This document shows positions 40,588-50,137 of a DNA stretch of 64,000 bases, in pieces. Source of the DNA: Mastigias papua (taxonomy: Eukaryota; Cnidaria; Scyphozoa; Rhizostomeae; Mastigiidae); NCBI GenBank assembly GCA_964019165.1, contig OZ025272.1, positions 15,723,093 through 15,787,092 of the forward strand, read 5' to 3'. The position numbers and the translations under genes are program-made. The notes below the pieces were generated by a model. That model searched no databases. It was not told the origin of the DNA and worked only from the letters and a program-made list of their open reading frames with translations. Every line of letters starts with the position of its first letter. Position 1 is the first letter of the stretch.

Positions 40588-42915
40588 GACATTCTTTATT
40601 ATTGGTCTACATTTCTGGTTACACAATGACATGCCATAGCAACTAATTAAATCCAACGGAAACTAAAAATCTAACATAATACTTAATATGCTTAATATAT
40701 ATAAAAAAACTTTATCTACATAGCCTGCATAAACAGAATTATAGCCATTCCGGCATACCTTTTCTGTTAGACTTTTCTGTTAAACTAGTTTATCCTCAGA
40801 CATGTGCCTAATTCGCCAGGATTTTTATAGATGTATGAATGGTCCATTTTTCTTAGTGTGAAAAGATCAGAGTATCAGGAAACGAAATACAGTAGTGAAG
40901 CACCAGATGCTAACAAGAAAACCGATACTGGCAACAGTGACATCAGTGAGGACGAATTTAAGTCGCCAACGTACGCCGGTTCTGGTTCAGATAGCGCTTC
41001 GGAGTCTGGAAGTGATTCCGAGAGTGAAAGTGAGGCTGCTTCGGATAGTGGCAGTGTAAGTGCAAGTGGTAGTGAGTCATCAGCAAGTGATTCTGATAGT
41101 GGAAGTGGTAGCCATGACAACTCGGATTCATCGGATTCGGATGCCTCGGGGTCACGACGAAAGGAAATCGAGAAGAAAAAGAAAGATTTCAAAATGGTTT
41201 TAAGTCAAGTAAGTGTTTTAGGCAAGAATTAATCATTCATTATTTTTATTTTGAATAATCACTACACTGAGTTTTATTTCGAAAAGCTTTATAGAGTTTG
41301 GTTTTATCAGCACAGCCGCCAAATGTTTGAGAGATCTGTTAGGTCTATTTTCTCCCAAACTAATTAACCAATCATCATGCAGGATTCTGACCACACATGT
41401 TGAGACTAGGCCCATTTTGCATGATGATTAGTCAGTTAGGTTGGGAGAAAATAGACTTTATCGGAGTTCATAAACATTTGACAGCTACGTTGGTTTTATC
41501 AGACTTTTAATACTTTTATGCTGATGTTCATATTTTAGTTTTTTTATGTTACACATGTTGATCTCGCTATAATTATTTGACTTTTCGACCAACTAAGATT
41601 TACTTTTGTTTTACTTATAATATTGATAACAATGATGACAGTAATAGTGGGGATAATTGTAAAAGAGGCGGTTTAACTTTGCTGCACGGCTAATACATCA
41701 ATAAACCTACTTGCAGTAGGCAGTTCACTATTGGCTTCTTCAATTGACAACGTTTGTATAGCATTGATGTTTCAAAAAACTCCGTTGTTTGTTACAGCAG
41801 CTAAATGTAGTTATCAGCACTGATGATAGTTGTGAGGGTTTATCTTGATATAAGGGTTTTCCTCTATGATTCGCTTTTTATGTGTATAGCTGTATCTATA
41901 AATTTTCTTCTTTTCATTACTATTTGTGGTTAATATATTATACTTTGAATTTTTATATATTGTATTCTATATTGTCATCAGTAAAATTCTAAAGTAGGTC
42001 GTTATCTTTTTCGGTCATGTTTTGCTACGCGATCTGTTGCAGAGGATGAATAGCTTGCCTCGTCTGTGAATAAAGCATGATTTGAAGCTACGGGCAGCAC
42101 GTAATAATGATAATAGTGATAATAAGTAAACCCAAACAAAGTTTTCGAGTTGCAAACAAGGTGACCGGCCATTCTCTAGGTGAAAGGTGATTGAACCACT
42201 TTAGACTCACCACCGAAGTTCTCTCGTCTGCGATAGGCTATTTTTCCTCTTGCGCAGTTGATTTTAGATATATTTTCGCCGCGACTACGTCGACGTTTTG
42301 TTGACTTAGTTTTGGGGAATGTATTCATTTCGTTTGCTATGATTGGAGTGATTCTCTTTGATTTCATTGTGCTTAGACTTGGCAGGAAAAGTCACGTAGA
42401 TCAGTGGTTGATCAGCGATTTATCGACACAGGCCATCAGATTACACTGAAGAGTATCATTTCACTAAGACCTTCAAGATATAATTGAAAATAAATACATT
42501 TTAGAATTAAAGCCTTCAAAAAATTATTAAGTCGACAATTTTTAATGAATCAAGTCTGGTCTGGAGAAGCCCATAATTCTGAAAATTTGTGTTGTACCAG
42601 TTTCGCGCAATACTTTCTCTTTTTTCTCGTTTAATTTTAATTTAAAGCTCGCAAAAATTCATTTCTATTCCGGTTTTTTCCTAGACGAAAAATCTGTCTG
42701 GCTCTCAGAGAATTAGTAAACCAAGCAGTACTATCAGTAAAGAAGTCACCGGTCCTAAAGCTGCTGTAGGACAGAAAAGACCGGCCTCTGGCCAAGACAG
42801 TTCGTCCTCGCCTCGATCCGGACCGAATAAAACAGCAGCCCGAAAAGACGAACTTTTGAAGGAACTGAAAGCAATAGAGGATGCAATCGCTCGAAAAAGA
42901 GCCAAAATTGATTAG
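28063..42915 (+). CDS. ZC3H18: Zinc finger CCCH domain-containing protein 18 (ZC3H18) orthologue, 17 exons
   Basis: Exons: 28063-28599, 29358-29402, 31471-31513, 32001-32039, 32755-32811, 33243-33400, 33981-34067, 34446-34685, 35045-35163, 35568-35950, 36641-36741, 36991-37217, 37725-37862, 39343-39514, 39633-39733, 40857-41208, 42685-42915. All have GT-AG sites and matching phases; 3030 nt, 1009 aa. The order matches human ZC3H18: an acidic N-terminus with ELDYEEEVPEED, one CCCH finger (CKYYEAGTCRWGTTCRFLH, C-x7-C-x5-C-x3-H) then PGINDKGNY, ESAWERGLKKAKE, ENFEEKR, Arg/Asp/Glu and RS-like repeats, WVDPWMRR, Ser/Asp-rich blocks, and the C-terminal signature DELLKELKAIEDAIARKRAKI. In vertebrates the protein links the nuclear cap-binding complex to the RNA exosome (NEXT) and works in nuclear RNA decay and export. 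The introns contain several transposons. The start ATG is the first in the exon; a 5' noncoding exon may exist. Exons 2-5 are very short (39-57 nt). Confidence 0.95.
28770..28850 (-). mobile_element. tRNA-derived SINE fragment
   Basis: The minus strand reads AGCTCAGTTGGTAGAGTGCT (an A-box-like tRNA 5' part) followed about 30 nt later by TAGTTTCAATGCC (B-box-like). There is no full cloverleaf, so it is a SINE head or tRNA pseudogene rather than a tRNA. It lies in ZC3H18 intron 1. Confidence 0.6.
29645..31190. mobile_element. TA-flanked Tc1/mariner-type element, non-coding, in ZC3H18 intron 2
   Basis: Terminal inverted repeats begin CACTTACGTTCGAAAA at both ends and continue with CACCACC and a diverged AAATGGCKGCTA, about 55 bp in all. 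TA lies at 29643-29644 and 31191-31192. At 1546 bp it could once have held a transposase, but I find no transposase frame. A second element (29890-30357) is inserted in it. Confidence 0.8.
29890..30357. mobile_element. MULE-like MITE nested in the TA element
   Basis: A 9-bp direct repeat CAATAAATG flanks it (29881-29889 and 30358-30366). Inverted repeats of about 105 bp start GCTACTGCAGAATCGTACCT and extend to GATGATACCGTCATTTACC, with a few mismatches. Long terminal repeats plus a 9-bp duplication fit the Mutator superfamily. The centre holds telomere-like runs (GGTTAGTGTTAGTG; CTAGCCCTAACCCTAG). Confidence 0.85.
32515..32950. repeat. C-rich repeat fragments flanking ZC3H18 exon 5
   Basis: Two stretches (about 32515-32600 and 32885-32950) share the pattern TTTTCCAAYCCCC..TTTATT with the MITE at 62500-63023. 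They straddle exon 5 (32755-32811). Long mononucleotide C runs are present. They appear to be decayed copies of one family. Confidence 0.5.
33545..33850 (-). mobile_element. Probable LINE 3'-end remnant
   Basis: On the minus strand the right part reads like a LINE C-terminal frame (CKVFISRGSIMEW, compare FxxRGxxxWN). The left end carries a tail hairpin resembling GGAAGGCTCATAGAAAAACAGC..GCTGCCCTCCTT. The reading is too eroded for a firm family call. Confidence 0.4.
35276..35410. repeat. TA/TG-rich low-complexity run
   Basis: Mixed TATATA, TATGTATG and TGTATATA units in ZC3H18 intron 9; no other content. Confidence 0.8.
35973..36080. repeat. (ATGTAT)n hexamer microsatellite
   Basis: A short TA run followed by about 13 units of ATGTAT just inside ZC3H18 intron 10, starting about 20 bases past the donor at 35951. 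Confidence 0.95.
36115..36283. repeat. Near-perfect palindrome with CTGATGA..GAAACG cores
   Basis: Arms 36115-36190 and about 36207-36283 mirror each other: AGATACTCAAGAAAAAACTC and CAACTTTT, then a CGGCACAAGCCTTCATCAG core. Read toward its own end, each arm carries CTGATGAAGGCTTGTGCCG(A/G)AACG, i.e. CTGATGA, a GGC-TTGT-GCC mini-hairpin, then GAAACG. This resembles a hammerhead core with one extra base, but lacks paired flanks. Confidence 0.85.
38280..38455. repeat. ATATC-type short tandem repeat
   Basis: Runs of ATCAT, TTTCA and then about ten units of ATATATC/CATATAT lie in ZC3H18 intron 13. Confidence 0.9.
38605..38930 (-). mobile_element. LINE reverse-transcriptase 3'-end remnant
   Basis: Translated with stops and a frameshift the minus strand reads SVSNIMQYNRAVMIYKTVNG ... 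FYSAVKTWNNIPL ... TFKRKLKDFLQN and a stop. This is the C-terminus typical of L2/CR1-like LINE ORF2. It is eroded and inactive. Confidence 0.75.
40548..40586. repeat. (TTA)n microsatellite
   Basis: About 12 units of TTA/ATT in ZC3H18 intron 15. It may be the tail of a retroelement copy; the sequence to its right is not recognised. Confidence 0.85.
41311..41489. mobile_element. 179-bp inverted-repeat element with 13-bp flanking duplication
   Basis: TTGGTTTTATCAG is found at 41298-41310 and 41490-41502. The inside folds: AAATGTTT..GTCTATTTTCTCCCAA..AATCATCATGCA pairs with TGCATGATGATT..TTGGGAGAAAATAGAC..AAACATTT. It is non-coding and sits in ZC3H18 intron 16. Confidence 0.85.
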
Positions 42916-43718
42916 GTTTTAATTCATGTCTTTGTAAAGGAGTGTTTGCAGTAAATTATGGTGCTCTTTCTAGGGTCCCTAAAGAACATTCCAGTGAGAG
43001 ATGACACTGTATGATTGGGATAAAAAGACGGTTTGAAATCGTACATTTAGTTACTGTTGGGGTGGAGTTGTTTAATTTCTAGAGAAATAATGACAGTGTT
43101 CAAGTATATTGAATTATTCTGGATTTTAGTGCGTTTTTATTATGCCAATGAAAATTAGCGTCGACATTAGCATTTATTTACCGAAACATCAAAAGAGAGT
43201 GGCTTCCAAAGAATGGAAGAGACTGCGAAGTAAACAGATTTGAATCCAGAGATGATTTAGTTTGGCGGTGTTGGGTACATATTTATAAGGCTTTTGAGAT
43301 GCGTTGTGAAGTAACATACAAATGTCTGAAGTATATACGGTATTATCTGGAATTGCTTCGCAATGGTTAGTTGTTCAACCAACCCTAGGTTAATTGTAGA
43401 AACGGGAATAATTTTTCAAAGCGATTTAAAAGAACGGGCTTATTGTTCCAACAGTTTGGAGACATTTAACGTCATTGGATTGAACGTGAAAAGAGTTTGT
43501 AGCAGACTCCAAAATATATATTTTTAGATGAAGGAACTCTTTACGGCGTATGTCAGATCCGCGAATGTCGGACGCAATGCGGGACTATTAGAGAGACGGG
43601 AAAGCTGGCGGGATAATTGACGGGGTGGTGCTATTAGAGAGAACGGAACTTTTAGAGAGAATACGGTGCTGATGTAATTTGTTAAATGCACTGAATAGAC
43701 TATCATTGAATTTGTCTA

Positions 43719-44044
43719 CACGTATTTTTCTTAATAAGAATGCAACTTTTTTGCATGAGGCTGAGATTTTCTTAAGATTTTCTTAATTTTTACTGGAATA
43801 AACTGGCTAAAAGAGGTTACCATTATTTGTTGCAAAAATGTTTAATCTTGTTATCCAAGATTATCAAAAAGAAGTTTCGATCTTTGTAAAGGAGTTTGCA
43901 AAAACGAGCTAATATCCATTTCTTGCATGTAAAGAAGATGACCTTTGCAAGTCGAGCTTTGCGATTTTCTTGACATTTTCTTAATATTTCGACCTTTTCA
44001 GCCTCATTTTCTTAAAGCCATTTTTCTTATAAGAAAAAAACGTG
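43719..44044. mobile_element. TA-flanked MITE (Tc1/mariner type)
   Basis: Ends are TA|CACGTATTTTTCTTAATAAG and CTTATAAGAAAAAAACGTG|TA, with TA at 43717-43718 and 44045-44046. Inner repeats are rich in TTTTCTTAA. At 326 bp it is non-coding. Confidence 0.8.
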
Positions 44045-44419
44045 TATAAGAATTATAGATGATTGCTATAGTTCACTTGATTGCACCGTATGTATCTTAG
44101 AATTTCTTAACTCTTGCAAATTAAATAGCATAGTAATTGGATGTGATTTTTACTATGGTGATTTCCTAGGTATGATTCAGTAATCAAATAGCTCAACTGT
44201 AATCTTAAGGCTGATACTGTCAATAGTCTGTAAGGAAGAACCAATGGAATATGTGTCGAGGCTATTCTGCTTCCCAACAGCGGTTTCATTGCTCTTCTTT
44301 GTATTTCTTGAAATTGGTATATATCTTTAAGTAACTCAGGAAAGACTCAGCAGTTGACTCCTTGTCTTCTTCATGGATACATTGGTTCTTGGAAATCTTG
44401 CAACGTGGAGTGACTTCAA

Positions 44420-44515
44420 ACCTAGAACTACTCTGCTTGGTCAACGTTTCCCTTTCGGTTTATCAGACTTCTGATGACGCGAAAGCGAAACGTTAACCAA
44501 GTTGTTTAGTTCTAA
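44420..44515. repeat. Short imperfect palindrome with CTGATGA..GAAACG core
   Basis: CCTAGAACTA..CTTGGTCAACGTTTC pairs with GAAACGTTAACCAAG..TAGTTCTAAG. The right arm reads CTGATGACGCGAAAGCGAAACG: CTGATGA, one base, a GC-GAAA-GC mini-hairpin, then GAAACG. This is the same plan as the palindrome at 36115-36283. Confidence 0.75.
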
Positions 44516-45940
44516 GAAAGAAGTATTTAAATACTGGGGATATGTGTTTGTGTGTTTGTTTGGTTTAGTAATAGGAGCCAAATGCAATTTTCACTGGTAT
44601 GGGCGGGTATGGGAGGAGGATAGGCAGGCAATCAGTTCAGTTCATTTCATTTTATTTTATATTCACTACATACAATTTAGCACTACACAAACATAGAAAT
44701 AAGCTATATTGCATTTAGGGAACTATTTAGAGGAGGAACGCTCTCAATAGTTGCAAAACTAATTAACGAGAGAGCGCCCCGTGGTAAAATTAATGGAGAA
44801 ATGCAAAAAATTTTAGCTAATAAGTACTTTGCCTTAGCCGTGTTTGGAATCAATCAGCGTTAGAATTGAAAAGGGAATATTAGTAACCTCTTTCAAATCG
44901 GATCTAAGCCGTGAAGGACAGAGCAATAAGACAGCTTTTTACAGGACAACGCACAGTCATCGTTATTGTTAAAGAGCTCTTTATGGTTTTTGTGGCTACG
45001 CTCTCTAGCGCTATCTATTACGTCCCCATCCTTCCCTCGAGTGGTTGGCACGGTGAAGGACACGGGTAATTTTTGCGAACCAATTTGTGTTTACACGGTA
45101 TACTTACGCATATGAACAGACTTCTTTCTGTGAGTCAAACTTTAGACATATTAGTTTGTTTACAGTCCCAAACCCATAAATATTATCTCTCTTCGATATT
45201 TTATGATCTTCTCTTTAAGCTTGGAGCTCAAACCGAATTATCAAAGGTGCTCACTAAAATTGAATTGCTATTATGGAATCGATATTCAGCAAGTAATCTA
45301 ATACAGGCTTTTGTTAAAAGGACATAGCTCAAGGCCTAGTTCCAAAATTTCCTTATTTTTTCGACCTCCAATGATCGACTTGTAGTACTGAAAATTCCTT
45401 AACAGTTCCTTAATCATTAGCGCACAATTAGTGCCATTAAAATGGTACAGACTCATATATAACATTGACACCCTTTTGGCTGTAACGTTAGATCAACGAA
45501 TATGGTACAAAATTTTTTCAAAGTGAAAAGTTCCTTAGAGAATTTTCCTTTAGTAGCATAAGTTCTTTTAATATTTCGGCATTCCACGTGTAGATTACTT
45601 TAAAAAATTATAAATCTTAGCATGCAACCTTAATATGTAAAAAATTAGTGTACCTTCTTTGCACATATTTGTGTTAGCTTTGATGACCTATTTTCTATAA
45701 ATAGGTGTGCTACATTTACAAAGCCACGCTTTCACAATTTCAATTTACACTTACTCTAGACCCAGGTTGCATGCCAGGTGAATTGCAGAGCAGATGAAGA
45801 CATGAAAGGGATTGTTAACTGTTTCTGCATTTGGCGTAGCAAGTGCAAAGTTCGTATTGGAGTACGTTGAATTACGCATTCTTCACAGTGAGTTGCTTTG
45901 TGGCCATTTGGCACCTGCAAGACATTCATAATGGATTATC

Positions 45941-45984
45941 TTTGATTGGTCAGCGAAACGGAAATCCTAGTGACGATTGGTTAG
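45941..45984 (+). promoter_or_regulatory. Two inverted CCAAT boxes upstream of the Sel1-like gene
   Basis: GATTGGTCAGCG (about 45943) and GATTGGTTAG (about 45975) lie 110 and 80 bp before the ATG. ATTGG is the reverse of CCAAT, the NF-Y site, and the spacing suits a TATA-less housekeeping promoter. Binding is inferred. Confidence 0.45.
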
Positions 45985-46054
45985 TTGTGAATTTTCTTTA
46001 CTTCCCATAAATTATTAAACATTTCGCGGCAAATGTTCTGAAAGTGAAGTAGCC

Positions 46055-49000
46055 ATGGCGGACAGGTCTGGTTTACGACAGCGTCAGGAGGCGCCTTTCA
46101 AACCTCTGTGGAGCAAAGATGGCCCAGATTATGACCCTGAATTACCATACGGTTCTAAAGTAAATCTTGCGCGCAGAAAGAAACCTGATGCATGGTGGGT
46201 GAAGTATGTCGAGGTAAGGATATTCCTGGTCTTTGCTTCCTTGAGCTTAGGCCTATTACAGAAGTTCAGGTCAGTTTTGTGAAAGTGCAACATACTTTAC
46301 CTACAGCCTACATGGTTTGGAGTGAAATTTGAGCTTGAAATTGGGGGACAATGTTAGGTTGAAAAGCGAAAAAGATCCCGATAAATGTACAACAGTGTTT
46401 TGATAGCATGCTGCCCGAATGATCCTACAGCAAATGGCTTTTGTAAACAAACGAACGTAATACCTCAGCTCCTTCCTAGCAGGACAAATAGACGGCTAAT
46501 TAGTCACTTAATCATTGTGAAGTTCCATATCAGTACGCCTGGCATTTCACGAAGAAACTGTTTTCCATGTTGCAGCCAGCCATTTTTGTGTACAATTAGT
46601 TATAATATTTTCATAGTTCATGTAAAGGGTTGCTCTTCAGTAGAGCTGATTTTCATTGAGACCTTAAGTAACAGAAATTACAAAAGTATTAAATAAATAA
46701 TGCTTTAAAAACCATGCGATGAAAGCATATTTAATGCTTTATATCACATACTTCTATATATTTCAAAAGCTAAAAAAAACTGATCGATCTTTGTTATTCC
46801 AAAGTGGCCTTTAACTTATAACTATATCTTATCATTTTAGGCTGCCGTGGTAATTGGAGTTCTGTTGTTTTTTGTGTATATGTATTTCTACATCGACCAT
46901 CTTCACTTCCATGTTACTAGAGCATATGCAAATCTAGGAAGTTCCCATGCTCAACACCATTTAGGACACAAATACTTATATGGTATGTGTTGCTGCTGTT
47001 TGTCCCATCATGCTTGCCACATTTTCAAGTATATCTGTGCGTTTGTTTGTTTTTTGTTAACGTTTCATATAGGTGTAAAATAGAGTTCTTATTGATTACA
47101 TTTAGGTTTATAAGTAATTATTTTGTAACTTGTACATTTTTCCTTAAGGGTCCCTTGAAAATCAGCTTTGCTGAAGGGCAACCCTTTCATAAAATGAAAT
47201 GAAGGGCATCTAGTTGTATTGCATGCAGGCCTGTTACTTGAGCACATGTAAATTTAGGCGTTTTTATAAAACCTTTTGAGTCTTTACTAACCAGTACAAT
47301 GTAGGCCTAGCTGTAAATATAGAAAAGTTTTGTAGCTTTATTATTGGCATGCAATGCAACCATCTATGGAAAATTGTAGCTGTGGATTTGAGATTGTGGT
47401 ATTTACTCAATGTCAAGTTTCTGCATGCAGAACTGTGTTGAGCTAAGTCCAGAGTTCTTAAGACTCTGGAAAACCTGAAAAACCTGGAAAGTGTGAGGTC
47501 AGGGAAAACTTGGAAAGGTCAGTGAATTCTTCCAGGTTATGGCATGTTTTTGTACTCTCTTTGGTTTTGCTCTTTCTATGTTGGTACATATGTTGTATTA
47601 TTTCCTTGGTGCATTGAATACTGCTTGGAATGAAGTGAAAAAATCAGGAATGTTTCAAACAGTTTGTTTGGAAAACTTGGAAAAGTCAAATGGATTTTTT
47701 GAAAAATGTCCGGAGAACACTATAAGTCTATTGATAAAGTATTGTTTCAGAATCATGTTGGAAGAGCAAATTTGAATTATTAGTTTATGAATGCAAGTCA
47801 TTTTTTACAATTTAAAACTGGAAATTCTACAATGAAGTATGACTTCTTTTATATAAAGGCAGAGGAACAGAGAAAGATGAGGACCTTGCAATGTATTGGT
47901 TTAGGTATGGCCTATTTTCTCCATTACATTCAGGATATTTTTTTGTAGAATTATATTGTTGAGCATTAGCTATTTATCTATCATGTCAAATGGACTCATC
48001 TCAGCTGAAATGAAAGACAAATATTTAGTTGATAAAACTGAAGCCAGGAAGTTAGGATTTCATTTTGCAAATTAATATTGTAACTGTATAATTTTTTGCA
48101 TCCATCATTTTAACCAAGTATCTTTCACCTCTAATATACCCTATGACAAGGATGGGCAGCCTTTTTATCATGAGGGCCAAATCTATGATGCCTGGTCTCT
48201 TATGCAAACAAGCTGATTCACACTCATGACCCCTGACTTTGTACCACTGGGCTATCTGGTCACAGCTATCGGGACTTGCCACACAATATCTCTATCGTAG
48301 AGCACTTGACATACAATGTCAAAGATTGTGAGTTCAAATCCCGCTTTGCTCAGTTATTGTCTTACACTTTTGATGTTAATTTCTCCTAAATCCTGCTGTC
48401 CCAACATGTTTTTGGATATAATTAAGAATTGTTGCTAGTACATCCTAGTCTTTGATAGTCGTTTTTAATAGCTGCATACTCATGGCTTAACAAATTCAAA
48501 ATATGCTCATCATGTTTTTCCATAACTGTGGCAAATAATCCCACTTTTTAGGGAATCTGCAAACAATGGTCATGGCCATGGGGCATACAACTTGGTTGCT
48601 GGACACTTGCAAGGTTATAATACAGATGTCCAAGAGCAGTATGTTATCTTTTTGATATGCTATCAAAGTTAGGCTAGCAGGATATGTGAGAAATCACGCT
48701 GCAAGTTACTTGTATTAGGAACACTAAGAAGAAATGCAAAACTACCAATATTAACCTGTCGTAGTGCATTTCTGCTGTTGTTAACTTCTTGATAGTGAAT
48801 ATATCTGAATACTTACCAGACATATTTATCATTTGTAACAGTTATTCCTAGCTTTAAAAAGTTTATTATTTCCTTGGACCTCTATCTCTTTCCAATGTAT
48901 TGCAGAATGCTCATATGAAAAACTCGAATGATTTGCATTATTATGTATTTTTTTCTGGAATGCAAAGTGCTCAGAGGTTTGCACTTTTTAAATATTATTG

Positions 49001-50137
49001 TTATTGCTGTTATCTTAGTCATTATTCCTATGGTATTTATAATATTTTAACTTTTTCATTGTTGTTTTTCACCTATTTTGTTCTTTTTCGTGTTCTAGTT
49101 TGGCTGTTATATCAATGCCATCTTAGTTTTATTTAGTTTCTGCTTTTATTGTGATCAGTAACTGTTAAGGACTACTCATGGCCAGAACTAGATGTCTTTA
49201 TTCTTACATTTGCTATGATCAGCCCAGAATATTGCTTTGCACTTTTTTAGTTGGATAGTCTTTTTCATTTTGAATATACAGTATCATCCGGCTATAACGT
49301 AATTCAAGGGATGGGCTGATTTGGTACGTTATACCCGAAGTACTTTAAGTCCGGGGTAAACGTATATAGACCCACAACTACCTTTATATACAGAATGACA
49401 TATGTCTTTGAGCCGCTTCTATCACTTCTTTAATCTGAAAAACTTGAAGTAATGACACGCTTAACGTTCTTCTCGTTGGAAAATTGGAAGATTTTGACAA
49501 ATTAAAACAATATTTTTATAATGTTTCTGAGTAGTTTTTCTAATCGAGGCATTTTTACATTTGCATCAATTTTGATTAAATGGTCCAGTTTCTCTTCGGC
49601 GATAGGTATGTATATCTGCAAACTTGACTATCCATTTTGCTGCGATTTTGTTATTATTGAGATGGCACACAGAACTAATGCAAATGTGGCATTGCTAGGC
49701 ACATAGATGGACTCCCACAGCAACTGGCGCATCCTTCTAGTTAAAGCAGCTATTACTAGAAAATTTGTCATAGCCATGATGTCAATGATTCACATGACAG
49801 GCCCGCAAGGGGGGGGGGGGCAAACAAGAAAATCCCGCCAAGTACGTTATGATCGATGGAATTTGTGTCCGGGACTATGAAAGAGTACGTTATAACCGGG
49901 CGTTTTTTGAAATTTAGTTGATTCACAAATGAAGAAATATCGTGTTTCACACATGATTCAGTTTGTTAAAAGCTCATGCATTTTCCTGATGTAGATGTCC
50001 GTTGTCCGTGGTTTATCATTGCGTTAATATTTTAATTATCTTGTAGTGAGATAGAACCCCTATTGAAGCAAGCCCATGAGCAAGGTGTGGATGAAGCGGA
50101 AAATGCACTCAAAGATCTTTTTCCTCACAAGTATTAG
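46055..50137 (+). CDS. Single-pass membrane protein with Sel1-like repeats, five exons
   Basis: Exons 46055-46213, 46841-46982, 47859-47904, 48552-48638 and 50047-50137; all GT-AG with matching phases; 525 nt, 174 aa. The ATG has a strong Kozak context (GCCATGG). The N-terminus (1-53) is basic and cytosolic-like (NLARRKKPDAWWVKYVE). One hydrophobic segment (about 54-74, AVVIGVLLFFVYMYFYI) begins exactly at exon 2. Then follow Sel1/TPR-like helices: AYANLGSSHAQHHLGHKYLYG RGTEKDEDLAMYWFRESANNGHG, AYNLVAGHLQGY, and a C-terminal helix pair ending DLFPHKY. The pattern A-x-x-x-L-G-x-x-Y-x-x-G-x-G-x-x-K-D-x-x-x-A-x-x-W-F-x-x-A-x-x-x-G is the Sel1 consensus. Related Sel1 proteins act as scaffolds in the ER membrane, but this small protein has no role I can name. 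It probably is a signal-anchor protein. Confidence 0.85.
47146..47200 (+). mobile_element. LINE 3'-tail fragment with conserved hairpin
   Basis: AAGGGTCCCTTGAAAATCAGC..GCTGAAGGGCAACCCTTTCATAAAATGAAAT is the same tail type as 3616-3690 on the other strand. It lies in the Sel1-like gene intron 2 with no ORF attached. Confidence 0.6.
48140..48350. mobile_element. tRNA-like SINE and transposon-end scraps
   Basis: 48145-48180 (GATGGGCAGCCTTTTTATCA, GAGGGCCAAAT) resembles a hAT-type terminus. On the minus strand TAGCCCAGTGGTACAAAGTC is A-box-like. On the plus strand CGTAGAGCACTTGACATACAA..GAGTTCAAATCCCGC looks like tRNA A- and B-box parts. No complete tRNA folds. In the Sel1-like gene intron 3. 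Confidence 0.4.
49277..49908. mobile_element. Pogo/Tc1-like non-coding transposon
   Basis: The left end CAGTATCATCCGGCTATAACG mirrors the right end TACGTTATAACCGGGCG; inner copies of GTACGTTATA occur at both sides. It is about 630 bp with no transposase frame. The exact right end is uncertain. It lies in the Sel1-like gene intron 4. Confidence 0.6.

Larger units (their letters stand above)
42916..46054. other. Intergenic between ZC3H18 and the Sel1-like gene
   Basis: It contains the 3' flank of ZC3H18, a MITE (43719-44044), a short hairpin (44420-44515), and a patch around 43560-43670 with repeated CTATTAGAGAGA-like units that looks transposon-derived. No further gene is visible. Confidence 0.5.
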
